A stretch of 64,000 bases of DNA from Paenalicyclobacillus cellulosilyticus (GCF_014647315.1 NZ_BMOY01000007.1:18195-82194); one strand, 5' to 3'; positions 51,437 to 60,588 are shown, numbered from the stretch's first letter. Notes: generated by a model from the letters alone, not told the origin. Translations and numbers: made by a program.

Positions 51437-54400
51437 GTGGAAGCGTACCGGTTTCTGAAACCGCCGGCGGAGTTTCGCATCATGCCGTTTTGGTTTTGGA
51501 ACGGCGACATGGACCCGGACCGTGTCGCCTGGCAGATCCGCGAGATGGCGGCACAAGGGGTCGGCGGGTTCTTCCTCTGCCCGCGCCAGGGGCTCGCCAT
51601 CCCCTATCTGTCGGCCGCCTGGTTCGAGGCGGTGCGCCACGCGGTGGAGACGGCGGCCCGGCACGGCCTGAAGGTCTGGTTGTACGATGAATATCCGTAT
51701 CCGAGCGGGATTGCGGGCGGTGAGGTGGTGCTGGAACACCCGGACGCGGTCCATCGCGTGCTTAAGCCGTACCACTTTCAACTTGCGGGACCCGCGGATT
51801 GGGAGGAAACCTTCCCGTTTGGCCGGGTGGTGTACGCCAAGGCGGCGCCGCTGGACGAGATGGACCGGCCGCGTTGGAGCAGGGCGGTGGACCTGCGCGG
51901 GTATTTCGGCAATCACCAGGCGGAGGTGGTGTTTCAAAAGACGGGGCTCACGCGGTACAACCAGAAGCGGTTTTTCACGTATGGTCCGGTGAAGCGCTTG
52001 CGGTGGCGGGTACCGTCCGGCCGCTGGCAGGTGTTGGTGTTCGTCGAGGAGGTGGTCCGGGACTTTAAGTATTATGGTACGTTCGTCGATCCGTGCCACC
52101 CCGAAGCGGTGCAGACCTTTTTGCGCCTGACGCACGACCGCTACGCGGAGACGGTGGGTGACTACTTCGGTACCATCGTGCAAGGGGTGTTCACCGACGA
52201 GGTCCATTACCTCGGCCGCATCCCGTGGTCGCCCCGGCTGCCGGCGTACTTTTACGAAATGTACGGCAGCCATCCCGCCGAATCGCTGCACTGGCTGGTG
52301 TCGGACGGGGCGGACGCGGCGGAGGCGGCCGCGGCGGCCCGCTTCCGGTACCGGTACATGCAGGCCGCGCACTTGCTGTTGCGCGAGACGTATCACCGGG
52401 CCGTCCGGGCGTGGTGCGACCAGCATGGTTTGATGTATGTGGCCGAGGTCCCCGCTCTGCGCATGTCGGGCCAGCTCTACAGCCACATTCCGGGCGGGGA
52501 CTCCGCCCACGAGAAGCTCGGGCGTTCCTTGGCATGGATTCTCGATGAGTACACCGGGAGCTTCCGCAACGACCCCAAGGCGGTCAGTTCGCTGGCGCAC
52601 CAGCTGGGCAGCCGGCGGGCGCTCATCGAGTGTTTCCACAGCGTCGGCTGGTCGATGACCTTGCAGGATGCCAAGTGGATGCTGGACAGGCTGGCGGCGA
52701 TGGGGATCAATTTCTTCAATTTTCATGCGTTTTTCTATACCCTGGATGGGTTGGCCAAGCATGACGCGCCCCCGTCCCAGTTCTTTCAGAATCCGTATTG
52801 GCCCCGCTTTCGCCTTTTGGCCGACTATGCGGGCCGGCTCAGCTATGCCCTCAGCCAAGGCCGGCCTGGTGCCGTCCTGGCGGTCCTGACCCCCACCACC
52901 AGCGAATGGGCGGAAGGACAGGGTACGAGCCGGGCGCAGCAGCTGCGGGAGGACTGGCGATACTTGTGCACCGCCCTGGCGCAGGACCCGCTCGACTTCG
53001 ACCATCTCGACCCCGAACTGCTGGCCGCGGCGCGCGTGGAAGACGGCTGCATCCGCCTGGGGGATGCGGTGTACCGCGCGCTGCTGCTGCCGCCGTTCAC
53101 CCACCTGGAACAGGCGGCGTGGCACCAGATCCAAGCGTTTGCCGCGCAAGGCGGCTTGGTGTTGGCGGCCGGCCACCTGCCGGTGGTGGACGCAACAGAG
53201 GCGGGCCACGACGGCTTGGCATCGAACGTGGCGGCCTGGTTCGGCGTGCCGGCGGAAGGGATGGCGGCGTACTGGCAGCCGGGCCGCGCATCCTCGCCCG
53301 CGCCCGCGGCAGCACTGGCCGAGGGGGACGCGACTGCGGTGAACCCGGCCGCGACGGCGGCAAAGCCTTGTTGGTGGCGCGGCCCGCACCGCACGTACTT
53401 CCTCGCCACCGAGGGCAGTCTGCGCACAGCGAATGCGGCTTTGGTCCTCATCGAACGCCTGCGGCAGGAAGCCGGGCTTCCGGTGTACGCAGAGGGTCAG
53501 CCAGAGCAGCGCGCAGCCTGCCTGCTGCACCATCGGGTGTTGGCGGACGGATCGGGCTTGGTGTTTGTGTCCAATCAGGAAGGGCGCGAGGTGGCCTGGA
53601 CGCTGTGCGTCACCGTGGCCCCCGGCGCGGGCCTGTCCGGGCAGGGCGATATGCTTCAGGCGAGCGGGCAGGCGGGAGTGCAGGCACAGGTGGAGCGGTG
53701 GGACCTGGAAGCGGGGACGCAAGCGCCATATCTGACCGAGGTGGCGGACGAGCGGGGCATCCTGCGCATACCGGTGCGGCTCGGCCCGTACGAGTCGGTC
53801 CTTTTGCGCTGGCGGACGGAAGCCGGAACCCGAGTGTTCGCGGAAGCCGGCACCCAAGCGGCCACGGAGGCAGGTACCCAAACGGCCACAGAAGCGCACC
53901 ACCCGGTTGAGACCTCTGCGCAGACGCCAACACCATCGCCTGCAAAGGCCGGCGGATTGCCGCTTGCCGGGGGGCGGTCAGCGGAGGTTACGCCGCTGTC
54001 TGTGCCGCGGGCGCCGCGGCGGGTGCTGTGTGGAACGCCGCTCTTGTTGGACGCCATCGAACCCCTCATGCGCACAGGCGAGGATCTGCCGGTGGTGCGC
54101 GTGCCCTTGCCGTCCCGGTTGTCCCTCACGCTGCACCAACCCAACGCGCTTCGTCTCGGGCGTTTCCGCTTTGCCTGGCGGCCGGGAGCCGAAGGCCCAA
54201 ACCCAACGTCCGTCCTTGCGGGCGCGGCGGCAGAGGGGCCGTGGGTCGAGGTCAAGCCTTGGCTGCATCAGGTGGCGGACGGCGAAGCCCCGGTGCTGCC
54301 GGTGTCGTTCCACCAGGTGTTCGGAACGCCGCTGCGCATAACCGTCCGCTATCCTGTCACCTGTGCCTATCTGGCGGAGTTTGACGTCGAAGTGTGTCCC

Positions 54401-55048
54401 GACGAGGTGTCGCTCCAGATGGACCAAGGTGCCATCCGCGGCGCGTGGCAGGTCTTTGTCAACGACCACCTCATCACGCGTGCGATGATGCAGCCTGTCT
54501 CTTCCTACGATCACGCCCGCATCGGGGTGGATGTCCGTCCCTGGCTGCGTCCGGGCCGCAACCGTCTGCTCGTGCTGGTGACGGCGGCGCAGGACAGCGA
54601 CGGGTTGGTCGATCCGCTGTACCTGGCGGGCCGCTTCGGTGTCGTATACCGCGGCGGGGAGCCGGTGTTGACGGCCGTCCCGGCCGAGGTGGGTTTCTCG
54701 GCCCGCCCGCTGCCGGGGCTGCCGCATTACGCCGGCACCTTGACCTTGGCGGGCACGGTGGAGATCAAGGATCTACCGGATGCGGAGGTGTTTTGGCTGG
54801 CATGGGACGGGTGGCCGCCGGAATTTGCCGAGTGTGCCGAGCTGACGTGGAATGGTGTCGCGGTGGGCGTACGCCCGTGGGCGCCGTACCGTTGGCAGCT
54901 GCTGCGCAGCTTTGTGAAACAGGGTGCGAATCCATTCCAGCTGACCATCAGGACGTCGTTGGCGCCGCTGTTGGAGGGTATGTACTTTGATGCAAAGGAA
55001 CACCGCATGCGCCCGGTGACGGACGCATGGCACGAGGGGGACGGGTGA
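51437..55048 (+). CDS. GH106-like alpha-L-rhamnosidase
   Basis: 1203 residues from GTG 51437, with AAGGAGGAG 7 nt upstream. N-terminal PFWFWNGDMDPDRV, a barrel with LYDEYPYPSG, FTDEVHY and YVAEVPALRMSGQ, and C-terminal beta-sandwich domains. The overall pattern fits the large GH106/Glyco_hydro_106 group. Acidic residues in DEYPYP and FTDEVH are candidate catalytic or calcium-binding positions. Residues about 793-830 form an EAGTQ-repeat, Thr/Pro-rich linker. No signal peptide, so it would remove rhamnose from imported oligosaccharides. An unassigned related glycosidase is possible. Confidence 0.78.
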   Translation: MEAYRFLKPPAEFRIMPFWFWNGDMDPDRVAWQIREMAAQGVGGFFLCPRQGLAIPYLSAAWFEAVRHAVETAARHGLKVWLYDEYPYPSGIAGGEVVLEHPDAVHRVLKPYHFQLAGPADWEETFPFGRVVYAKAAPLDEMDRPRWSRAVDLRGYFGNHQAEVVFQKTGLTRYNQKRFFTYGPVKRLRWRVPSGRWQVLVFVEEVVRDFKYYGTFVDPCHPEAVQTFLRLTHDRYAETVGDYFGTIVQGVFTDEVHYLGRIPWSPRLPAYFYEMYGSHPAESLHWLVSDGADAAEAAAAARFRYRYMQAAHLLLRETYHRAVRAWCDQHGLMYVAEVPALRMSGQLYSHIPGGDSAHEKLGRSLAWILDEYTGSFRNDPKAVSSLAHQLGSRRALIECFHSVGWSMTLQDAKWMLDRLAAMGINFFNFHAFFYTLDGLAKHDAPPSQFFQNPYWPRFRLLADYAGRLSYALSQGRPGAVLAVLTPTTSEWAEGQGTSRAQQLREDWRYLCTALAQDPLDFDHLDPELLAAARVEDGCIRLGDAVYRALLLPPFTHLEQAAWHQIQAFAAQGGLVLAAGHLPVVDATEAGHDGLASNVAAWFGVPAEGMAAYWQPGRASSPAPAAALAEGDATAVNPAATAAKPCWWRGPHRTYFLATEGSLRTANAALVLIERLRQEAGLPVYAEGQPEQRAACLLHHRVLADGSGLVFVSNQEGREVAWTLCVTVAPGAGLSGQGDMLQASGQAGVQAQVERWDLEAGTQAPYLTEVADERGILRIPVRLGPYESVLLRWRTEAGTRVFAEAGTQAATEAGTQTATEAHHPVETSAQTPTPSPAKAGGLPLAGGRSAEVTPLSVPRAPRRVLCGTPLLLDAIEPLMRTGEDLPVVRVPLPSRLSLTLHQPNALRLGRFRFAWRPGAEGPNPTSVLAGAAAEGPWVEVKPWLHQVADGEAPVLPVSFHQVFGTPLRITVRYPVTCAYLAEFDVEVCPDEVSLQMDQGAIRGAWQVFVNDHLITRAMMQPVSSYDHARIGVDVRPWLRPGRNRLLVLVTAAQDSDGLVDPLYLAGRFGVVYRGGEPVLTAVPAEVGFSARPLPGLPHYAGTLTLAGTVEIKDLPDAEVFWLAWDGWPPEFAECAELTWNGVAVGVRPWAPYRWQLLRSFVKQGANPFQLTIRTSLAPLLEGMYFDAKEHRMRPVTDAWHEGDG

Positions 55049-55051
55049 GCG

Positions 55052-55900
55052 ATGCAACTCGGATGTTGTTTGACGGCGGGATCGTTCGTGCCGCAGGTGG
55101 GTGCGGCGGCGCAGGACGGCAGGGTGACGGCCCTGCGCGAATCGTTGCAGGTGCTGCACGCCTGCGGGTACGATTTTGCAGAATTGACGGCCGGATTGTT
55201 GGCCGACCTCGATGAGCCTACATTTGCCGATCTGGCACAGGCCGTGGCGGCGGCCGGCGTGCCGGTGCGGGCGGTCAACAGCTTCATTCCGCCGGCGCTG
55301 CCGCTTGTGGGACCCGAGGTGGACCTGCCGCGGGTACGGGATTATGTGGAGCGGGTGATGGCGCGCGTCGCGGCCTTGGGCGGGGAGTGCATCGTGTTTG
55401 GCAGCGGCCGGGCGCGCAGCATCCCGGACGGGTTCCCGCATGAGCGGGCTTGGCATCAGTTGCGCGCGTTCCTCAGCCTGTGCGACCAACTCGCCGGCCG
55501 CTACGGTTTGGTGGTGGCGGTGGAGCCGCTCAACCGTGGGGAGACCAACGTGATCTTCACCGTCTCTGAGGCGATCCGGCTGGTGCGGGACGGCGATTGG
55601 GCGCACATCCGGGTCTTGGCGGACCTCTACCACATGCACTTGGAGCGAGAGGCGTTTTCCGTGCTGGACGGGGTGCAGGACTTGCTCGTGCATGTCCATG
55701 TGGCGAATGCGGAGCGCCGCGCGCCGGGGTTGCCGGTGGCGGAGGATGTCGATGTGCCGGGATTCTTCCGGCAGCTGCGGGCCATCGGCTACGACGGGAC
55801 GGTGGCCATCGAGTGCCGGTTTGATGATTTCGCGGCGGAAGTCGGGCAGGCGGCCGCGTACCTGCGCAGCGCGTGGGCCCAGGCGGTCGATGGCCGTTAA
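55052..55900 (+). CDS. Sugar phosphate isomerase/epimerase-like TIM-barrel protein (2)
   Basis: 282 residues; starts 3 nt after the GH106 stop, with GGGTGAG upstream. Xylose isomerase-like fold with metal motifs VVAVEPLNRGETN, IRVLADLYHMHLE, LVHVHVANAERR and TVAIECRFDD. Like hydroxypyruvate isomerase or D-psicose epimerase relatives, but the substrate is open. Tight spacing suggests it works on the rhamnosidase product or a keto-sugar made by the Gfo/Idh enzyme. Confidence 0.87.
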   Translation: MQLGCCLTAGSFVPQVGAAAQDGRVTALRESLQVLHACGYDFAELTAGLLADLDEPTFADLAQAVAAAGVPVRAVNSFIPPALPLVGPEVDLPRVRDYVERVMARVAALGGECIVFGSGRARSIPDGFPHERAWHQLRAFLSLCDQLAGRYGLVVAVEPLNRGETNVIFTVSEAIRLVRDGDWAHIRVLADLYHMHLEREAFSVLDGVQDLLVHVHVANAERRAPGLPVAEDVDVPGFFRQLRAIGYDGTVAIECRFDDFAAEVGQAAAYLRSAWAQAVDGR

Positions 55901-56003
55901 CCGGGTGTGGTGAAAGCGCTGCGGTGGGGTGCGCGTACCACCTGCCCACCTGCCTCGCCCTTGGGGGCGAGGCGTCAACCACGAACATGGAGGAGGAAAG
56001 CGT

Positions 56004-57134
56004 ATGCAGGAGCGGCGGTTGCGTATCAGCGCAGGGCCGCATGCCAGGCGGCGCGTGGTGCTCAAGGTGGACTGGCCGGCCGACGAGGCGGGGGACATCG
56101 CCGAGGTGCGGGACGAAGCGGGCCGCGCCGTCCCGTTTCAGGTGGCCGAGGCCGACGGGCGGCGGGTGTTGCATCTGGTGGTCGATGACATCCCGGCCGG
56201 GGAGGAACGGGTGTGGACCGTTCGCTTTGAGCCGCAGGGGCGCCCGGAGGAGGCAGCCAGCCTGGCGGGAGCGGGCGACACGGACGGCGTCGTGATGGTC
56301 ACCCGCCAGGACCAGGTCGAGGTGGTGATCGACGGCCAGTTGTTCACGTTCTACGTGTTCGATCCCGCGGTCGCCAAGCCATTTCTGGGACCCTTGCTGC
56401 ATCCTGGCGGTGAGAGCTGGACACGCCTTGACTTTGCCACCAGGGAGCACCCGCACCACCGCTCGGTGTGGCTGGGCATCGGGGATGTGAACGGGACAGA
56501 CACATGGAACGAACCGGCCGGGCGGTTCGGGTGGCAGCGGCAGACCGCCATCCGCTGCACGTCCGGGCCGGTGTTCGGCACCATTCAGACGGAGAACGTG
56601 TGGACCGATTTCGACGGACGCCCGTTGATGGATGACGTTCGGACGTGGACGTTTTACCGCACTGAGGCAGGGCGGCGGGTGGTGGACATCGATTTCACGC
56701 TCTATGCCCGGTACGGTGACGTGACCCTGGGGCGCACCAAGGAAGCGGGCCCGCTCGGCGTGCGCGTGGCCGACAGCATCAAGGCGGATGCCGGCGGGGT
56801 CATCACCAACGCCTACGGTGCCATCGGCGAGGCGGAGTGCTGGGGGCGGCGTGCCCACTGGTGCGACTACTCCGGTCCGCTCGGCGGCGGGATGGCCGGG
56901 ATTGCCGTGATGGACCACCCGGAGAACGACGGGTATCCGACGCATTGGCATGTGCGCGACTACGGCTTGATGGCGCCGAACAACCTGTTCTTCCGCGGCG
57001 AGGTGCACATCCCGGCCGGTGGGTCGCGCCGGTACCGGTACCGGTTGTATTTCCACGACGGGGACGTCCACGCTGCGGGTGTGGCCCAGGCGTACCTGGA
57101 CTACGTGCATCCGCCGCAGGCGGCATGGGTGTGA
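56004..57134 (+). CDS. PmoA/DUF6807 family protein
   Basis: 376 residues from ATG 56004, with GGAGGAGG 7 nt upstream. The family core is visible: GPLLHPGGESWTRLDF, then REHPHHRSVWLGIGDVNG and DYSGPLGGGMAGIAVMDHPEN, with FHDGDVHAAGVAQAYLDY at the end. Despite the name PmoA in databases, this family is not methane monooxygenase; it is a beta-sandwich protein found in plant-polysaccharide loci. The His-rich REHPHHRS motif may bind metal or substrate. Function unproven. No signal peptide. Confidence 0.82.
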   Translation: MQERRLRISAGPHARRRVVLKVDWPADEAGDIAEVRDEAGRAVPFQVAEADGRRVLHLVVDDIPAGEERVWTVRFEPQGRPEEAASLAGAGDTDGVVMVTRQDQVEVVIDGQLFTFYVFDPAVAKPFLGPLLHPGGESWTRLDFATREHPHHRSVWLGIGDVNGTDTWNEPAGRFGWQRQTAIRCTSGPVFGTIQTENVWTDFDGRPLMDDVRTWTFYRTEAGRRVVDIDFTLYARYGDVTLGRTKEAGPLGVRVADSIKADAGGVITNAYGAIGEAECWGRRAHWCDYSGPLGGGMAGIAVMDHPENDGYPTHWHVRDYGLMAPNNLFFRGEVHIPAGGSRRYRYRLYFHDGDVHAAGVAQAYLDYVHPPQAAWV

Positions 57135-57176
57135 TGGACGTGGGTGCCGCGGCAGCGTGCAGGAGGAGGGTGCAGG

Positions 57177-58295
57177 ATGTGGGCGCCTGACGAATTCCTG
57201 GAGCAGATGTACCAAACGCTCGCAGCGCAGCGCACAGCGGCCGCGCGCAAGGGCGAGGGCAGCGGCGCAGACCGAGAGACCTTTGCGGAAGATGCCCCGA
57301 CGCGGCCGACCGAGGCGGCGCATGTGCACGCGCACGCGGACATGGAGGGCGCGGGCACGCGAAGGGCCCGGCTGCGACAGCGGCTGGGCCTGAGTGCCTT
57401 TGGTCCATTGAACGGCCCGCTCGCGCCTGTGGTGCTGGAACGGGTCACAGCCGGCGACGTGGTGCGCGAGCGGATCGAGTTTTCCACGGTAGGCGGCCTG
57501 CGCATGCCGGCATATGTGGTCGTCCCCAACGGGCTCACACCGGGCGAGCGGTTGCCGGGCGTCTTGTTGTGGCACGGCCATGGCCCGGGCAGCCGCACGA
57601 TGGTGGGACTGGCGGGGGACGGATGGCCCGCCGCACCTGCCGGACGCCTGGGGGACAACGTGGCCAGTGCGCTCGCACGGCGGGGGCTTGTCGTCATGGT
57701 GCCGGAAATCGCAGGTTTCGGCGACCGCCGGTTGCAGCGGGACCTGCGGCGTGATCCGAACGCACCCAACTCCTGTTTCTCGCTATCCGTCTCGCTGTTG
57801 ATGGCCGGACGCACCTTGGCCGGGTTGCGCGTGGCCGAAGCGATGCGCGCCGCCGACTATTTGCAGACGCGCCCGGAAGTAGATCCGGAACGCATCGGCA
57901 GCATCGGGTATTCCGGCGGCGGCATGGTCACGACCCTGTTCGCCGCCCTCGACTTGCGGGTGCGGGCCGCAGTGGTCGGCATCTACGCGAACACCTTTCA
58001 ACAGAGCATCCTGGCGATGCCGCACTGCATCTGCAACTACATTCCCGGACTGCTCGAGGACGCCGAACTGCCCGACATCCTCGGGCTCATCGCGCCGCGG
58101 CCGCTGTTCATCGAATCCGGGGCGGATGATCCCATATTCCCATTGGCGGGGACCACGGAAGCGGTGGCCCGCGTCAAGGAGATCTACCGCCGCGCAGGTT
58201 GCGAGGACAGGTTCGACTACCACATCTTCCCTGGCCGCCATGAGATATGGGGCGAGCGGTCGTTTGCATGGTTGGCGGAGCAATTGCAAAGTTAG
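57177..58295 (+). CDS. Alpha/beta-hydrolase (acetyl esterase / dienelactone hydrolase-like)
   Basis: 372 residues from ATG 57177, with AGGAGGAGGG upstream. Catalytic triad candidates: Ser in GSIGYSGGGMVTTL, Asp in ESGADDPIFPL and His in FPGRHEIWGER; oxyanion strand VLLWHGHGPGSR. Resembles the Abhydrolase_7 / acetyl xylan esterase group of large cytoplasmic esterases. A disordered N-terminal stretch (about residues 15-60, Ala/Glu/His-rich) precedes the fold. Likely deacetylates imported pectic or xylan oligosaccharides. Confidence 0.82.
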   Translation: MWAPDEFLEQMYQTLAAQRTAAARKGEGSGADRETFAEDAPTRPTEAAHVHAHADMEGAGTRRARLRQRLGLSAFGPLNGPLAPVVLERVTAGDVVRERIEFSTVGGLRMPAYVVVPNGLTPGERLPGVLLWHGHGPGSRTMVGLAGDGWPAAPAGRLGDNVASALARRGLVVMVPEIAGFGDRRLQRDLRRDPNAPNSCFSLSVSLLMAGRTLAGLRVAEAMRAADYLQTRPEVDPERIGSIGYSGGGMVTTLFAALDLRVRAAVVGIYANTFQQSILAMPHCICNYIPGLLEDAELPDILGLIAPRPLFIESGADDPIFPLAGTTEAVARVKEIYRRAGCEDRFDYHIFPGRHEIWGERSFAWLAEQLQS

Positions 58296-58316
58296 GAAGG
58301 TTGGAGGTATCTTTAC

Positions 58317-59138
58317 GTGTCCATGTTTCCGCTTTGGCCCAGCGACGATCCGTTTGCCCGCGGGGATGGTGCCGAAGATCGACCGGTCATCCGGCCGTAT
58401 CTTGTGCCCGCGACACGGCGCGCTGGAGGCGCCGTCCTCATCTTTCCCGGCGGGGGATACGCGAGACGAGCGCCTCATGAGGGAGAGCCGGTGGCTAGAT
58501 GGCTCAACGAGATAGGGGTTTCGGCATGTGTGGTCGATTACCGCGTGGCGCCGTACAGGCACCCAGTGCCGCTCGCGGATGCGCAACGCGCGGTGCGCTG
58601 GGTCCGTTACCACGCTGCAGATTTGGGGATACGGGCGGATCGGGTCGCGGTGATGGGGTTTTCCGCCGGCGGACACTTGGCGGCGACGCTCGCCGCACAC
58701 CACAACCTCCAGACGTACAAACCGCAGGACGAGATCGACAAGCTGCCCTGCCACCCGGATGCGCTCATCCTCTGTTATCCGGTCATCACGTTCGGCGAAT
58801 ACCGCCACGAGGGGTCACTGCGTAACCTCTTGGGCGATGCGCCGGATGAATCCCTGCGCGAGCTGCTTTCGATAGAACGTCAAGTCACGGCGCGCATGCC
58901 GCCCGCATTCATCTGGCACACGGCGGACGACGCAGGGGTGCCGGTCGAAAACAGCTTGTTGTTTGCACAAGCGCTCAGCCGCGCCAAGGTGCCGTTCGAG
59001 TTGCATATTTATCCGCACGGGCGCCACGGACTCGGCCTGGCGGAGGAGGATGCGGCGGTCGGCGCGTGGCGGGCCGCATGCGCACGTTGGCTGTTTCAAC
59101 TCGATTTTGGAGGAAAGACCGTGCCGAGTCCGAGTTGA
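58317..59138 (+). CDS. Alpha/beta-hydrolase, BD-FAE-type acetylesterase
   Basis: 273 residues from GTG 58317, with GGAGG 9 nt upstream. Oxyanion-hole motif IFPGGGYARRAPHEGEPVA, nucleophile Ser in VMGFSAGGHLAATLA, Asp in WHTADDAGVPVENS and His in PHGRHGLGLA. The pattern matches the small BD-FAE/acetyl xylan esterase group (YqiA/AxeA-like), which removes acetyl groups from oligosaccharides. Cytoplasmic. Second esterase in the operon, 21 nt after the previous gene; the two may act on different acetyl positions. Confidence 0.87.
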   Translation: MSMFPLWPSDDPFARGDGAEDRPVIRPYLVPATRRAGGAVLIFPGGGYARRAPHEGEPVARWLNEIGVSACVVDYRVAPYRHPVPLADAQRAVRWVRYHAADLGIRADRVAVMGFSAGGHLAATLAAHHNLQTYKPQDEIDKLPCHPDALILCYPVITFGEYRHEGSLRNLLGDAPDESLRELLSIERQVTARMPPAFIWHTADDAGVPVENSLLFAQALSRAKVPFELHIYPHGRHGLGLAEEDAAVGAWRAACARWLFQLDFGGKTVPSPS

Positions 59139-59281
59139 CCGCCCTCCATGCGGGCATTACAATCAAGAACAAAATCAGGGCCCGGCGGTCGGGCATCGCG
59201 TGTCTTCCCGACCAGGGCCCGCGGAGAAAACCTGCGTTCATCCTCCGCAAAATCGCGCGAGAAGGAGCCATTCACATCGAC

Positions 59282-60415
59282 ATGAAGGTCTTGCCTACCG
59301 TGTTGCGCAAGGTGAATGAGCGCAGGGTCCTCAATGTTATCCGCATGCGAGGGAGAGTGTCCCGGCCGGAGATCGGCATGGAGACAGGGCTGACGCAGCC
59401 GACGGTCATCCGGATTGTCGACGCGCTGTTGGAGCAAGGGTGGTTGCGCGAGGTCGGTTATGCGGAGTCGTCGATGGGGCGCCCGCCGAAGCTGGTGGAG
59501 GTGAACCCACACACGCCGGTGGCGGTGGGGGTGGAACTGGGCCGCCTGCGGGTGCGGGTCGCGTTTGTCAACCTGCTCGGCGAAATTCGTCAGTACCACG
59601 AGGTGGACGCCGACGAGATCGACGGGGTCCGGGCGTTGGTGGAGCATGTGGCGCGTTGGATTGAAGCCTACGGCTACCGGATGGAAGACGTCATCGGAGT
59701 CGGCTTGGCTGCGCCGTCGTTCCCCAACTCGGACGAGTTCCGCGACTGGCATCAGGAACCGGTGGTCGACGCCATCGAGAGCGAGCTCGGCATGACCGCA
59801 TGGCTGGAAAACGACGCCAATGCGGCCGTCCTCGGCGAGATGTGGTTCGGGCTCGGCCAGGAGGCCAGACACCTGGTGTTCGTGCTGTCGGAGATTGGCG
59901 TCGGTGCCGGCATCGCGGTCAACGGTTCCATTTACAAGGGCGATCACGATGCCGCAGGTGAGTTTTCCCGCACCATCGTCACCTTCGAGGACGGCGAACC
60001 GAAGACGCTCGCGTCGAGCGGGGATGCGGTGGCCATCCTGAATGCGGTGCGCGCGGCCAAGGGGTTGACGCTGTCGCGCGGACATCCGGAACCGTCGTTG
60101 CTGGAAGCGGTCATCCGACGCGCGAAGGAGGGGCTGGCACCCGAAGCGGACATCGTCCGGCGCGCGCTCGATTTCATGGCGGCTGGGATCATCAATCTGG
60201 TGCACGTCATCGACCCGAGCATGGTCATCCTCGGCGGACACACCTTTTTTGCCGATCCGTTCATGGTGGAGGAGACGCAGCGGCGGATTGAGGCGTGGAT
60301 GCCTGCGCGCAGGATCCCGATTGTCGTCACGCAGTTTGGCAGCCGGGCGGTCGCGGTCGGTGCCGCGACGCTGGTCTTGCAACACGTCTACGACCACACG
60401 CAAGTGATAGGTTGA
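59282..60415 (+). CDS. ROK-family regulator lacking the zinc motif
   Basis: 377 residues; ATG 59282 has GAGAAGGAG 13 nt upstream, a loose spacing. N-terminal winged helix: RRVLNVIRMRGRVSRPEIGM then TQPTVIRIVDALLEQGW, as in XylR/NagC. The ROK sugar-kinase-like domain follows, with VGVELGRLRVRVAF, WLENDANAAVLGE and GVGAGIAVNG. The usual Cys-rich zinc motif and its His partner are absent; the region reads HDAAGEFSRTIVTFEDG. It should act as a sugar-responsive repressor of importer C, whose promoter with a palindrome lies directly after the stop. Confidence 0.88.
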   Translation: MKVLPTVLRKVNERRVLNVIRMRGRVSRPEIGMETGLTQPTVIRIVDALLEQGWLREVGYAESSMGRPPKLVEVNPHTPVAVGVELGRLRVRVAFVNLLGEIRQYHEVDADEIDGVRALVEHVARWIEAYGYRMEDVIGVGLAAPSFPNSDEFRDWHQEPVVDAIESELGMTAWLENDANAAVLGEMWFGLGQEARHLVFVLSEIGVGAGIAVNGSIYKGDHDAAGEFSRTIVTFEDGEPKTLASSGDAVAILNAVRAAKGLTLSRGHPEPSLLEAVIRRAKEGLAPEADIVRRALDFMAAGIINLVHVIDPSMVILGGHTFFADPFMVEETQRRIEAWMPARRIPIVVTQFGSRAVAVGAATLVLQHVYDHTQVIG

Positions 60416-60449
60416 CAGGCTGCACAGTGGGGTGTATTTTATTAATAAA
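60412..60449 (+). promoter_or_regulatory. Importer C promoter and ROK-type operator
   Basis: -35 TTGACA (60412-60417, overlapping the ROK stop codon), 17-bp spacer, -10 TATTTT (60435-60440). The perfect palindrome TTTATTAATAAA (60438-60449) overlaps the -10. A classic repressor layout. Confidence 0.7.
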
Positions 60450-60588
60450 GTTTAATTAGTATCGCGGGCGGGACGGGCGGACGCCAAGGCGCCGCCCGCG
60501 ACCGCCGGCGACCCGCGCGTCAGCTCAGTGTGGGCTTCCAGGTGTAAGCGGGTTCAGGATCACAAACATATGAAAAGGGGTGTCACAG

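Noticed and set aside
50300..53902. A 1200-codon open frame on the minus strand opposite the Gfo/Idh and GH106-like genes
   Set aside because: Arg/His/Pro-rich composition without domains; long antisense frames are expected opposite GC-rich genes. The plus-strand genes have motifs and ribosome binding sites.
56004..57134. Methane monooxygenase subunit PmoA
   Set aside because: The family name is misleading; there are no membrane helices and no partner subunits. The context is carbohydrate use.
55557..57581. 674-codon minus-strand frame opposite the TIM-barrel, PmoA and esterase genes
   Set aside because: Spans several real genes on the other strand and has no coherent domain.
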